Positions 1 to 13,200 of a stretch of DNA of 64,000 nucleotides are shown here, piece by piece. How positions within the stretch are numbered: position 1 is the stretch's first letter; each line of letters starts with the position of its first letter. The translations under genes and the position numbers were made by a program. The notes beneath the pieces were generated by a model. The model was given only the letters and a program-made list of their open reading frames with translations, ran no database searches and was not told the DNA's origin. This DNA is from Dryocosmus kuriphilus (Eukaryota > Arthropoda > Insecta > Hymenoptera > Cynipidae), in assembly GCA_038277395.1 (NCBI GenBank), contig CM076196.1, positions 81,285,786 to 81,349,785 of the forward strand, in the 5' to 3' direction.

Positions 1-3000
1 CATTTGACTCCACAACAATTTTTTAGGTTCTTTTTTTGTATAAAATACCAGTCTAGGTCCATTTATTTGGAACGATAGCGATTCAAGGAAATCGGACGGA
101 GCGGTACCAGAAAAGCGCTCATTCCCCGCAGTCCAATTTCAAGGGAGCTTTAAAGCGCTCGTTTATAGTCCCCGTCGGCGACCGAGGGTGGCGCGCCACC
201 GCCGCTAGAAATGTGCAAGTCAAACAGCTTGACTCAGCGGTTTATCTACCACCGTACACCCGCAGATGCACGTCAGTATTCGCAGCCTCGTACATTTATG
301 GCCTACATGCTCCCCAAAGAGGGTTTCTACCCTCCCACCCCTTTTTCTCATAACACCTTAGTCTTATGTCGAGGGTGCTTTCGCATATTTGTTGCGGTCG
401 TAACAGTGGATTCCAAACCGTTTTTGTAATATATTTTACCCATAGGAAACACGCTTTCTTAGAGGTGGAAGATCGATCCCAAAGGGCTGCGTACGAACAT
501 CCAAATCTATTATTAAGGGGATCTGTTTACGAGCTAGGTGAAAAGTACGTCAGATTCAGGGTCGTAAAGTTTCACTTTGTCACTTCACAAAATTTTTCTC
601 TCTCATATTAAAAAAGAGACATTTTTAGTCCGAAATTGTTTGTCATTTAATCTAAAATATCTTAGTAAGTCATCTGTTGAGGGTAGAATTATCATTATAT
701 ATAAGGACACCCACCGAATAAGATTTAGTCATTTTTACGATAAATACTATTTTTTATTGTTATTGCTACCGTGAATCTTGGCGAATTTTAAAGGTAATGA
801 CCGGGGAAAAAAATTCCACTAGGGATCCATCTGGGTTGAGCGGAAGAAGGTCGTAAAGCCTCGTTGTGTCAACGTGTGCATACTGCGTCCATCAAGTATC
901 ACGTAGACGAAAGATCTTCCAGGTTGTGAATCACAAACTAGATCCGGGACGTTTTTACGTGAAGCTTTCGTTCGACAGAGGGAGGGTAAAGGACCCACGG
1001 GATCGATAAGAAGAGTCGCAAGAAAAATACGAGTGCAGGCGACTCTAACGACATAACGAATCAGAGGCGTATGAGCAGTGGGAAAGTTGGAGAAAGCTGA
1101 AGGGGTAAGTGGCTGATAGAGGAAAGTCGCTAGGGGGACTGTCTCTGCCGATCGTACCAGTTTTTACGGATTTAATAACTTAGAGTTTAATTAACTACTG
1201 AAAGTCCTGATCGATTCTTGCGAGTACCTCCGAGAGTCTTTCACCCCCTTCTCTCATTTCCCACCCCTGTTCTCTTCTCTCTCTACCTTTCAATCCTTCG
1301 TCATCCTTTTCCTAGTATCCTTCATTTCGTCTCTTTCGAGTCCAAGTCTAATCCTCAGAGATTCAACGTCTCGAACAATGACTTCGAAAGGATTCGAAAA
1401 ATCGAATATTTGTCAGAAGAGAGACAGTTTTTAACTGATTCAACTCCTGACTATCATATCGCGAGTGAACGAATCCTCAAATCCGAGAGGTGGAGTCGAG
1501 TAGTCAAAACTTTTCAAGATGTGTATTCGGCTATCTCTGTATTTACAAACCAGTACTTAAGCGTATCTCCTATTTTCGAAAAGTGATCTATGCTTAGTTT
1601 TTAATGAGACAGATTTTGATTTAAGCTTCAAAGACCTCTTTTTAATGAGAAGATACCTACTTTCAACTGCTTGTTTGTATTCTAACTTCACATCCTTTTA
1701 CAGGAAATTCTGAAAAATATTTTTTTTTAATGATCACATATTTCAAGGATTTGTTTAGTAAAAGAAATTAGCTTCAACTCTAAACCAGTTTTGAAGGAAA
1801 ATCCAAAAAATTCATAAAAATTCTATGAATGATCATAAAAACGTCAAGTTGTCAGCTTGCGACCTGAGGACAAAAAGTTCTTTAAAAATAATGATATCTT
1901 TAGGATTAAAATACATTCATAAATGGAACAAAACCCCTTTTTACCTGAGCGGTATCAAAAGCAATTCTACTTGTTTTTTTTTTCAGTAGATCTTCTTAGC
2001 TTTTAATACGCGTACGTGTTTTTATGCCTAAGTATGTTTTATGCCTTCCTCTAAGCATGCAACGCTCGCGGTAAGAATGAAATGAACATTTTACGGCCGG
2101 ATGAGCAAACCGCTTTATTTGAAAGTAGAGCAGCCATAAATCCTTTCACTTTCTACATTTTTGTTCCCCTATGCTAATTTCAACTCTGTTTCCTTCCTTA
2201 TTATTACATAAACAATTGTTCGATTGTCTTCCTTTTAAGTAATCACTTTGTTTCTTTTAGCCTATTTTGAATATAAATTCTTCAGATAAAAGAATATTTT
2301 TTGTGGATTTGTGCCTCACTTATTATATACTGACTTCACCTTGGGGGTTTGAGAGAAGCAACTGAGCCATCCACCTTCGTTCATCACTAGGGCTCCTTCC
2401 GTTTCATAGAACTTGCTTTTATTCTGGCGAAAGCTAGGAAAGATATCCTCAGTTTTATCATTTCAGCACAGGTCTTCATTTCATACGACTCCCTTCTACA
2501 CGCCATCTCTATGTCTTTTCTCTCGTGGACTCTTCGTTTTTTTTTTTTAGTGTACTTCGTCATGCCACTTGGACCCAGCGTAGTCGTAGTAGAAGCTTTT
2601 TCCCAGGGGGAACAGTAGAGACTGTGTCGGCTGTTTCCCGCTCTCAAGCTCTCTATTCCAGAATATCCAGTATTGTCCTCTCGCGTTTTCGATAAATCGA
2701 AAACGTATTATGTAGAAAGCGAGGATTACCTCGTGGGCACTACGTGCGAACGGACAAAAATCGAGGATCATAAATTCAAAGGGGTGCGAGGGTCGAAGCC
2801 AATTGGAGGGCGAAAGTAGAATGACCGTCATAAAAAGACAAATATACGAGCTTGTTCAGGATAATGGATCTTGAGTCCACATAATTTCTTTTCGGGAAGG
2901 AAAGAAATGAAACGCTACAAATTATTTTGGGAATCGAAAATTTCTCTAATTATGTTCTTTACATGTCAAAGATTACTTATCATATTTTTTTAATTATAAA

Positions 3001-5661
3001 AATGGACGATGTTGAGAAGACTTTCTAAAGGGATGCCTTGCATTATTTACTCCTTCTTCTTCTTCACACTCTCCTTCCTTCCTCAATGAGATTTTCCATC
3101 TTCAAGGCATCACTAGATAAACACAAAGTGTGAATGGAAGAGGGTATATTCTTCAAGAATAAGAGCGAGTTGCATTTGATCTTATCAGCAGAATTCCGCT
3201 TCTCGAGTGACACACAAATCCTTTAGAAATACATGCATACATTTATCTGAAGTAACTTTGATACTCGAGTTTGATAAATAACCAATCTATCCATACGGAC
3301 ATGTTACAATCCTCCTTTCCTTGGGTTTTAGCACAGGCATTCTTTCCATATGGCAATATCTTTTTGGAAAAGAATTGATCATTTTAAAAGCTACAAAAAC
3401 GAACTAAAGACATCATGTTCAATTGATTCAGTCTCTATGTTGTCTCTGTAGACTCTATGCTGATATTATTTCTAGTAATCCCGCTTTGCCGAGTTTCTAT
3501 AAAGCAACAGAATAGGTTAATCTTACAAGTAAGTTTTCCTCCAGTCGGCCTAATCCGTGCAACTAAATACAGCAAACTAGGAATCCCTATGCGTGCTAGG
3601 AATATGTCAGGAATGTTTCACGTCTCTATTTCAAATACGATCAAATCTTCCCAAAGAAACTTTATCCCAATCTCGGATCAATTTCGGAAAAAATTGTCCT
3701 TGGCTGAAAGGTGACTGCTGAGACCTACAGAAATTGTGTTTTCAAAATAGGAGACGAATTAGTACGAATACTTTCTCTTCAATAGAAGTTTAGTTCGAGC
3801 AAGTCCTCCAATTTTTCAAGAACCTTAATCATGCCTGGCATGGTTGTCGGAATCATTTTACCAGTTTGACTGTCGAAAGTGAATTTCATGTTTGCGATTG
3901 GTCGAGCATAAAACCCACACGTAATATCTGCGTTCTCGGTAGCTTATGTGAAGCATTAACACAAACAGTTGAGTGGACTTTCCCACCCACTAACACTCCG
4001 TCTGTCACTGCTCCCAATCCCATTAACAGGAGGGTGATTCGCGTAGAGGCGCAGGTGCCACAGGCTTTAATCAATCGACTCTGTTATCATCCAGTGCTCC
4101 ATCGATTTCATTAGTTTCCTTCTTCTTTTGCCCCTTTATCTAATAACTATCCCTTTATTTGCTTTTAACTCTTTCTTTATTTCTGACCCTTTTCTGTATT
4201 TTCAGAAGAAATTTTTACTCCGCTGTTTTCCAGCTTGTCTCTCCTCGAGATAGGCTATTTTACATTCTCGGTAAACTTTTCTGGAGAAGAATGACGTGTC
4301 AAAGTGTTGTTTCGCAGGAGAGGGCGTTTTGTCGGAATATAAAGTCGTCGACACGACGAAAAACAGTCCTGCCACCAGACCAGCGCCATGAACGTCGTCT
4401 TAAAGTGACGTTATTGTGACATAAATTGTGATATAGAGTGGAAGAAAGGAGAAAGTCAAGGAGGAAGCGAGGTGCTGGGTGACGAAGAAGGTTGAAGGAT
4501 CAGTCGAAGCTGTTAGTCTTGATTATCTTGGACAGTCATCCTGAAAGTTCTGCGGCGCACGGAGCGAATATCAACCCCAGATTCCCTAAGACGCATGGTC
4601 TTCGCCGTGCCTACATCCACTACAATGGATCCACTGGGACCATTCATTTATACAAATGCCACCCTCTATTAGTAGTCCTCTTACATCTCTGACTACATCC
4701 TGATATACGAGTATGCAACATAACCCCACGAACACGATTTGTACCCAATTCTGTTATTCTTACATCACATTTTATCAACAATTCTATATACGGAAATTGT
4801 TTACACTGATGGCTTTTCAGAGTTTTAGAGTAAATCGTTTAAAATCTTGTCGGAAATCTTTTCTGTGTTCCAAAAATAAAATATTAGTCGAAAGAGACCC
4901 GAAAAGTTTCGTATTTTTCCCAAAAGGAAAGGGGTGTGACCGAACTCACCCTCGCCCCTTTTCGGGCCTCCCGTTCAAATCAAAATATACTGAGTTTTTA
5001 TAAAGATGAACTACTTATTAATAAAACGAAATTTGTGTAACATATTATACCATATTGACCTACACTCTGTCCAGGTCTTTCTTTCCAGTTAGAATAAAGA
5101 ATTTGCTATAAACATTTATAAATTATTAATAAAACAAAGTTAATAATATTTCAATTTCCATATTAATTGTAAAAATGTTGATTCTTTAGTATTATTATAC
5201 TTTCAAGTAATTAGCGTGTTAATACTAAAATTGCATGGCAATTATTCAGGTTTATTAAAACAATTGAAATCTATCAACAGTATACATAACTTTATTAAAA
5301 TCTTTAACAGATTCATATTTTCTTTCTATATAATAACTTCCTTCTTATTTTCCAAGGTTTACTTACCTCGATCTGCTTTCTTAAATATCATAACATATTT
5401 TAAATTATACAGTGCATATAATTCAATAAATACTTTTTTACAATTAAGTTGAAAAACAGAAGAATCGGAAAAATGAATAATTAAAAACCCAGATTTTGAT
5501 TTTTTTTTTCCTTTTTTTGTGCAAAATACCAAACTTGTTGCGTCTCTCCGACTGATATTGTATTTTGAGAGAGTAAAGAGGATTTTTCAAGAGATTTTAA
5601 ACGATTTAAATGAAAAGTCGGAAAAGCCATCAAAGGAAAACATTAACCCTGTAGGTATATA
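1..5661. other. Unclassified non-coding DNA, no gene recognised
   Basis: I see no transposon ends, long repeats or recognisable protein in this block. Short open frames occur on both strands but none resembles a protein family or has coding-like composition. Patches of moderate GC (about 60-320, 780-1150 and 3860-4100) alternate with AT-rich DNA from about 5000 on. It may be intergenic or intronic. Exons shorter than about 100 bases could be missed by eye. Confidence 0.5.
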
Positions 5662-5663
5662 TA

Positions 5664-5712
5664 CAGTCTCTTCTACAAGAAAGAATACGCGTTTTCTCAA
5701 AAACTTTTAAAG
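5664..5712 (+). repeat. Left terminal inverted repeat of Tc1-like element
   Basis: This 49-bp end starts CAGTCTCTTCTACAAGAAAG and matches the reverse complement of 6881-6929 with about 4 mismatches. Confidence 0.92.
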
Positions 5713-5855
5713 ATTTTTGTTCGTTTCTTTTTTTACCTGACTGTGCGTTTCAAGGGCAAGAGCGGAACTGCCGATTTGGTTCAGTCTCATTCGAAGTGTC
5801 GGATAGTGAACAAGTTTGCGCAATGAGTGCAGTATACGCTTAACAGTTCGAAGCT

Positions 5856-6820
5856 GTGTTTTTGTGCAGCAATGCACACGGACCAAAACTTTCATACTCA
5901 GCTGCTGCTAAAGTGCTTAAAAAGTGTAAGTACTTCGTGCAAAAGTGGGTGGAGCGGTATAGGGACACAAAAGCTGTTGACGATCTTCCAGGAAAAGGAG
6001 AAACGCGAGCAAGTCCAGCAAGGAGGATAAGGGGATCATCGCACTATTCAAGCGCAACCCCACTCTACGGCTGCGCGAAGCCAAGGCTAAGCTAGCGGAG
6101 AAAGGATTAGACGTTAGTATAAACACCATAAGACGCAGATTAGCTGAGGTAAACATGCAGTACCGTAGCACGAGGCAGAAACCCCTGCTCTCGGAAGTGC
6201 ACATGAAAAAACGGCTGTCATGGGCTATGGAAAATAATGATCGCGATTGGTCAAATGTGATTTTTTCCGACGAAGCATCCTTTTGGGCATGGGTTCCAAT
6301 AAAACGTGCTCGGTCAGGCAAAGGTGAGCGGTTCCTCCAGCGAACTGTTAAACACCCAGTAAAGATCCATGTTTGGGGATGCTTCTTACAGCGCGGTTTT
6401 GGCTGTTTAGAGCTATTCACTGAGAACCTGAACGCGGAAAAAATGGTCAAAATCTACAAGCATGGTCTTCTGAAGTTTGCAGAAAGGATGTTTGGAGCCA
6501 ATAATGAGGTTTGGATCCTTCAAGAGGACAACGATCCCAAACATTGCAGTCGCCTCTGCAAGAACTGGAAAGCTGAAAATAGCGTCGTCACCTTGGCCTG
6601 GCCTTCACAATCTCCTGATGCCAATCCGATTGAAAATGTGTGCAGTGTCGTTAAGAGAAAACTTGCTGGAAGGCGTGTATTCACCCTCAAGCAGCTCTCT
6701 CGACGAATTAGAGAGGTGTGGCGCTCTCTATCTTTAGAATATGCTGAAAAATTAGTCGAGAGCATGCCCAGAAGATGCCAGGCCATTATGGAGAATAATG
6801 GCGATTGGACCATTTATTAA
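5856..6820 (+). pseudogene. Tc1-family DD34E transposase, frameshifted
   Basis: The transposase cuts and rejoins DNA at the element's own ends. The C-terminal part (6155-6820, 221 codons) carries the full catalytic triad: D39 in FSDEASF, D125 in QEDNDPKH and E160 in SPDANPIEN. The 34 residues between D125 and E160 are the DD34E spacing of Tc1 proteins. The N-terminal helix-turn-helix part lies in another frame (5856 to about 6025, with VQKWVERYRDTK and the Tc1-like DLPGKGE link). It joins the catalytic frame through one frameshift between about 5995 and 6020. An upstream ATG at 5824 runs into a stop after six codons, so the start is also damaged. The frame ends in TAA shortly before the right inverted repeat. 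Confidence 0.93.
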
Positions 6821-6880
6821 GGTAAGTTCTCCCTAATTTTTAAAGCGTTTTTTCATGCCAAAAAAGAAAAATAAAGTTTT

Positions 6881-6929
6881 CTTTAAAAGTTTTCGAGAAA
6901 ACACGTATTCTTTCTTGTGGAATAGACTG
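6881..6929 (-). repeat. Right terminal inverted repeat of Tc1-like element
   Basis: This is the inverted partner of 5664-5712. It is followed by TA at 6930-6931 and then a run of alternating TA. Confidence 0.92.
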
Positions 6930-6931
6930 TA

Positions 6932-9416
6932 TATATATATATACATAAACTGTTTTTGAAGTAAGTCGCTAAAGATTGAGAAATTATAAGAAAAACAAAA
7001 TTGTAAGAGAGATGACATGGATCAGAATTACATCAAAGACAAATTACACTTTAGAATCTAATTTCCGTTGTCTGAGATTTTACAAAAAGGAAACTCGGCT
7101 GGGTGCTTACAATTTTCTCTGTCCTAGAAACCTTTGATCAATATGTCATCAATATTTGCGTGTTCTTTGATAAAAATGCAGTTGCAAGACTGAAAGACGA
7201 TCGAAAGAAACAAAGAGGCATCTTGGGGCGTATAATGAAGCAGTTAACAAAGTTTCTTTAGCTCGTGCTAGACTTTATTGAAAGTCAGTGAATATCCGCC
7301 TTAAAGATTTTCCGGGGCAGAACAAACTATCAAGGCTGTCTTCTCTGGCCCTGCTGGCCGGAAGAAAGGGAAACGGTTTTTCCCAGAGGTCGGGGGGTTG
7401 GCCGCCTTTATATAAACTCAGGAGACAAATGGGAGAGATCGTTCGGAACGCTCCACCATCGCCACAGGACCAAGGAGCAGGTGTGTCGCGAAATATACTG
7501 CCAGGGAATAGGCGGCCGGTAATTAAAATGTCTCCTTTAGGAAACTTAACTCCCTCGGAGGTGGAGAATTCACGCTCTTCCTTTCTACCAGAAACAATCC
7601 ACCCTTTGGACCGGAAAGCCGGGCAAAGTATGATAAATCGTTCTCTTACATTGCTCACAGATTTGTTTACGTTCGAAGTTTGAAATTCTAATAGTATTTA
7701 TGCAAAAAAGCAAATCCTACTCTGTACTTTATTTATTTCATTCTTTGGATTGATTTTTAAATTCGTAGTCCTTCAGAGTAACCAGGAGCTGGCAAAATTC
7801 AACATTCAATTGAATTTCAGTCTGGTCGAAAAACCTTAGCAACGAACATTGTTATTGGACTAGGGTGGCTCAAATAAAAAATGTTCTTTGATTTGGCTAG
7901 ACGCGCCCTAAAAAGCTTCCATTTTGTGAAAAAGCAACTGAATTTTTATCAAACTTTTTGAGTAAGAGGGAATAGGCTCCAAGGACTGTTGTTTTTAAAA
8001 CAACCCCAGTCATTAAAAATTTGTATTTTCTCACATAATGGATACAACAATTTTTACTTTTACCTGCATATCGTAAAAATGCGCCAGAATAGGTGAAAAA
8101 ATAAAAAAGTATTAAAAAGTTTAAAAGCCCACCCTCAGAAGTTAAAAAGACATTCCTTTTATGAACAAAAAATCAATTTTCGAGCTTAATACAGTTTTTA
8201 CTAAAAATATTTCGCTCATTTCAAGTAAAATGATTTCAAATAGTAGTAAAAAAATTTGACAAAATACATCTTTATGGCCAAAAAACTACCCCTTTCAAAA
8301 TTTTAATGATAGATTTCTTATTTAATGTAACAAAGTATAAAGATATATACAACATATTTAAAAATACAATGTACTGTACGAAATGGTGATCCAATAAAGA
8401 TTCAATCAACTTAAGATTCACTAAACCAGCTCGAAATGTAAATAATGAATATTTCCTCGTATGAGCAATGAAAAATATTTTTTGCCACCCAAAAATCTTT
8501 ATTCATTTTGCTGCAATAATACACCCTTATTAGTTGCAAACTACCTATAAATTATATTTATTGTTGTAAAAGAGGTTGTTTGCTTCTCTTAAGGTGTCTA
8601 CTTTCCAAGTATATAATATCTGCCATTTTTAATATTTTGTGTGAAAGTGACTAACCTATCGGACCTCTCTATTCTTTTATACTTTCGGGACTTTTCTTTA
8701 AAAACTAAATAGCAAAAATTTCTGAAATTTCTACAAAACCTCTGTGTTGTGTTCTTCTATGAATTCCCAGTTTTTGGAAAAAATCGTAATAAAAGTTCAG
8801 CCGCTAAAGGTAAAACTATGTGTCACTTTCGATACCTTATGTTAGGGCTTACGTGCATAAGATGCTAATTTCAATTTCCATTATCTCAGTTTCGGCATAG
8901 TCAATTTCTTTCTAATTGCACAGACAGTTAGGTAGCACTTTAGTGAATCTATATTCCCAGTTTTAAAAAAAATTGGTTAATTACTTCATCCTTATAATAC
9001 ATTAAAACGAATTTCATATTGAATTATTAAAATCAAATTAGAAATATACAATTAAAACTTAAACGGGATAGTTGTTAACTACATCTGTATTTTAAAGTCA
9101 ACTGTCTTGCATACTTTTCTAATTAAGAAATTTAATTGTTCTCCTCGAAATAATTTCAAAAATTACATTAGAAGATATAAGGAGCTCTAAAATTATTATT
9201 TCTTATTTCCATGGCTTGTTTTTCAATTTTTCTGTACTTTTTCATTTCCACACATTTTCTGGTCACAGTTTACCATTTTTAAGCAAAAAAAAAATTATTT
9301 TTATATATCGTATGAGAATAGTATATTGTGTAACAAGGGGGAGATGTTTTCATTTCTACGGCGAGGGAAATGTTTTCAGGACGAGCCGTTAAGAAATATG
9401 TTCAAGAATATTTGAA
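6932..9416. other. Unclassified non-coding DNA
   Basis: No gene is recognised. A GC-richer island at about 7275-7690 is open on both strands for about 130 codons and contains TATATAAA near 7408. Neither translation resembles a known protein, so I do not call a gene. At about 7861 the text TAGGGTGGCTCAAATAAA looks like the end of a DNA transposon, but no matching second end was found. The rest, to 9400, is very AT-rich. Confidence 0.45.
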
Positions 9417-9420
9417 TCAA

Positions 9421-10280
9421 GGGCATGTGCCACTGAGCAGAAAACCTACATTACCAACCTTAATTTTAGGATTTATCCATTAATTTTTTGAAGCACAGAA
9501 CTTTTTTTGTAAATAAAGTATCGGACTGAAACTTTGGGAAATGCATGAGAAGACATTAAGTTGTGTTTATATACACTATTTGAGTAGTAGGAATTTTGAA
9601 AAAAGTTTTTCGACGAAATTAAAACGGGAAGCATTTTGCAAGCTAGTTCCAATCAACACCGCTCCCAATATCAAAGCGATGGTGCGAAACACGCGACGCG
9701 CCTCCGGTTCACTGACAGGTGACGCCGCGAATTTACATATCAGTTTGTTCATTTGCACTATGCGTACAAAAATTGTTGTGTATAATATTTTCTAACGATG
9801 TTTGCCTGATTTTATTCAAGACAGAGGACTCGTTTACCTCAATACTGCTCCACTGAAAAAACGACATTGATTACAGAGTTCAACAGCATGGTCTGTACAC
9901 CTGGGAATGAATTTAGTTATTATAAATATTTCTACATTATTTATACTTAAATCGCATATACAAACATAGTTTATTGTCCCCTTTTGCTTCTCTGAAATTT
10001 TTAAGTCAATATATCATGTGTAAAAAAAGTTCCGTAATTCAAAACATTTCTGGAGAAGCTCCAGAAGAAATTTCCAGTTTTAATTTCGTCGAAAAAAACT
10101 TTTTTCAAAATCCCTACTCAAATAATGTATACAAACGCAATTTATTGTCTTCTCATGCCTTTCACAAAGTTTCAGTACGATATTTTATTTACAAAAAAAG
10201 TTCTGTGGTTCAAAATATAAATGGATAAATCCTCAAATTGAGGTTGGTAATGTAGGTCTTCCACTCAGTGGCACATGCCC
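9421..10280. mobile_element. Non-autonomous DNA element with ~230-bp inverted ends, TTAA-type target
   Basis: The left end GGGCATGTGCCACTGAG at 9421 is matched by its reverse complement ending at 10280. The similarity runs inward for about 230 bp on each side. The left flank is TCAA (9417-9420) and the right flank is TTAA (10281-10284), consistent with a 4-bp TTAA target duplication with one later substitution. TTAA targets are typical of piggyBac and Kolobok elements; which of the two mobilised this copy cannot be told from the ends alone. The right arm holds an internal direct duplication (about 9955-10060 and 10130-10225). No transposase is encoded. Confidence 0.82.
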
Positions 10281-10284
10281 TTAA

Positions 10285-13200
10285 CGCGTGTGGCTAGCGG
10301 TTCCAACGACTTCTGTGATGGCGACATTATGCTGACCGCTAACGTTGTACTCGCTGTACTATCTTTGTTACAGACATTGATCTTGAAGAAACATAGACTG
10401 CTGTCGACACAATATTTTCACACTCACGTGGATAGAACCCATATTCTTTCGTTGACGTCCTTTTTCTACTCCCTTGGGACTAGAAAGTACATTCTACTTT
10501 ACCGCTTGAAAAACGAGATTGTAGGCCCGCTACACAGGAATAAGAAAGAGCCGAAATTGTGGGGGTGTTATAAAAAATACAAATGTCTCACCATTCGATT
10601 TCCATCCATATAGTACATGGTATTTCAAAATATTTTTTCACACATTTTTATACGTAGGATGACCCATCAGAAACGGTGTAACATAGACACCCTTAAAATT
10701 TTCCAGAAAAGTTTCTCATCTTATAGCATTTGATCATCTTTGGAAATCCACTTTTACATACTCTCTTATAGAAGGATTAGTGAATGCTTGCAATACTTGT
10801 TCTGAACTGAAATTGTAAAGCAAGACCCTCCAAGCTCATTCTTAATTTAAATAGACTATCATTCTCAAAATAATGATGGCGTTTTTGACGCCAGTCCCGC
10901 CTTTAGACCTTTCCTCTAGTTCGTCGTTCCTTTGAAAAGCGAAGTAACTTTGCCCCTGAAATTGTATTCCTTCTCTTCATTACAATTACATTGTTTTAAA
11001 AAGCGCACCGATTCAAATGCTTTAAACACTGCAAGAGTGTGAGTGGGGGGGGGGGGCAGATAGGAATGCCGAACTGAGGAAAGAGGAACAAAGGCTAGCA
11101 GAGAGGAAGCGAAGAACGTGGATATCCGTAAAGAATCCTCTCAATTATTTGCCGCACTAATGCACAGGCCAACTTTTAGTTTTTAATCCAACGACCGCGA
11201 CGCTCGTCAGAGAGAGGAACGAAGGTGGAAAGGGGTGGGTGGCTCGCTTTTGGCGAAACTCTTCAAAAGTGCTTTGCACGCGGCCAAAGGGAAAGTTCTA
11301 GGGCGCAAATTGCTTTTGAAATCCAGTGTGTCTACACGCTCGCACCAGCTTCAACTCCATTTTCGCACTTCGTGCTTTGATTGGTCTTTAGGGGTGCTAA
11401 AACGATTCCACCTCCTGAGATGTATTTTAAACTTAAGCAATAAAGATTATGTCCACGTTTCTGCAGTCTCTTATATATTCTAGTAGCTAGTCTTTACTAA
11501 CAAGAATCGTAATTGCTTTTTGTATAGGGAGTTGAAATGTCAGCTTCGGGTTGAAATGATGTGGCACTTGGGTCTGTCTAGCTTATAGAGTATAATCAAT
11601 AGTCTATTTTGATACTATGTAGTGACTCAAGGTCTTTTTCTTCTTCCATCATTGCATTGTGATTTGTAGCAACAAATTATACCTGCAACAAGAATTATAT
11701 TTTTTATAGCTTTTTATTATGCTCGATCAGTTACATTCAGAGATTTTTGTCACTCTAAACTTGGAGCGACGCCTCTTGGAGCGAAACGGTACCAAGAAAG
11801 TGATATTGAATCTTTCCTGAGGATATTTGAAATTTGAAGGAATTTGAAATGCTGTGAGACGAGAGTGAATAATATAAGAAGAATGAGATGGATTTCAATT
11901 TTGTATACAAAGTTACGTGATACAAGGGGGCATATCCTAAGGTCGTTGTGGGGTGTCAGCTTTCGTGGGTCGAAGCCCTCTTCGATTGGGTACAAATCAA
12001 ATGGCGGCGGCGTACAAGGTACAGTAAGGCTTTTTCTTTGAAGTCACTCAAGCCCTTCCAAGTGAGACAAGGCAGCCAAGTGAGAGAACCACCCCTTAGG
12101 GGTTGCTGGCGGGAACGACGGGGCGTCGGGACGCCTGTGCAAAGCTTCGACGCCTCGTGCCTCAGGCATCGTGTAAAGGTCTCTCGCGGTATTGGCAGAC
12201 CGCTTTATCGTTCTACCCTCTATAATAAATCCATCCCGCTAACTCACACGTCGCATATTCCTTGGAAAGGCAGCTTTTCATTTTATAAATATCTTACAAA
12301 ATTCAATCATAAAAGTTATAATTATCAAAGATGAATCAATGAAGATGCCTTGATTGGGATTCGATAGATTGAAACAAATCGTGCGAGCAGTATTTTGCAA
12401 GCTAAGCTACTAAATTGGATAATGTAAATTAGCAAATCGGTGATTTATTTATTTGTTGTTACGAATTGGATCGTCAATGTCAACAGTTAGAACAGCCAAC
12501 GAGTGCAAGAGTAAACTTGAAATTACAGGAAGTAACTCAACATGCAAGTGAGATATGGGCAACCGATTAATGCGAACCTCGTTTTGTACCTAGAGGAATA
12601 AATCAAAGTGTTACAGATTCGCCGATAATGGCACCATGCGATTTATGCTGTGTAACATCGGCACTTTTATGCAGTATTGAACACGATAAATTTTTGCACA
12701 TTAGATGATAAAAGTAAATTCAAAATGTAACGGTTGAATAGTGCACTCCTTATGGAGAAGACTAGAGCTCGTATTTCAGTAATTATGAGATAATAATGTC
12801 GATACTGATGTAGCAGACACAAGAAATATTCCTACATCCTTGTCAGCTTATACCTACGTACATATATCTATACAAAGAGGCAGGTAACACTGCTACTGCT
12901 TCTACTTACCCAACCTCTTACCTCTAGAAACACCATTGCCTTCCTATAATGCTCCTCAGATTCTGCACTCCTTGCTATGAACCCTCATCCTCATGGCTCT
13001 TTTCATAAAAGGTATTTGAGCCTTCTCGAAGGCATCCTATATCGAACAATGTGAATCATATGCTCATTATTTTGCTAGCAACATGTACTTGAAAAGATGA
13101 AGTAGCATGTTGATGGGATAACAGAAGTTTCTAAACCCAAATCTAAAGTTAATTCCTAATCTTCGAAGATGAGTAGAGTATAATATAATATAATAGGTCG

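Larger units (their letters stand above)
5664..6929 (+). mobile_element. Tc1-like DNA transposon, complete ends, inactivated
   Basis: Both ends are visible. CAGT at 5664 and the complementary ACTG ending at 6929 are each flanked by TA (5662-5663 and 6930-6931), the target duplication of the IS630-Tc1-mariner superfamily. The 1,266-bp length is usual for Tc1 elements. The single transposase gene inside reads on the plus strand and is broken by a frameshift. The right end abuts a short TA repeat. The 49-bp inverted ends differ at only about 4 positions, so the copy is not very old. It probably can no longer move itself but could be moved by a related transposase. Confidence 0.93.

Noticed and set aside
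1218..1586. 122-codon open frame
   Set aside because: No family resemblance, low-complexity Pro/Phe/Ser-rich start, no supporting exon or homolog seen.
5917..6450. Minus-strand 177-codon frame
   Set aside because: Antisense shadow of the Tc1-like transposase.
7861..7885. TAGGGTGGCTCAAATAAA, resembling a DNA-transposon end
   Set aside because: No inverted partner found within the window.
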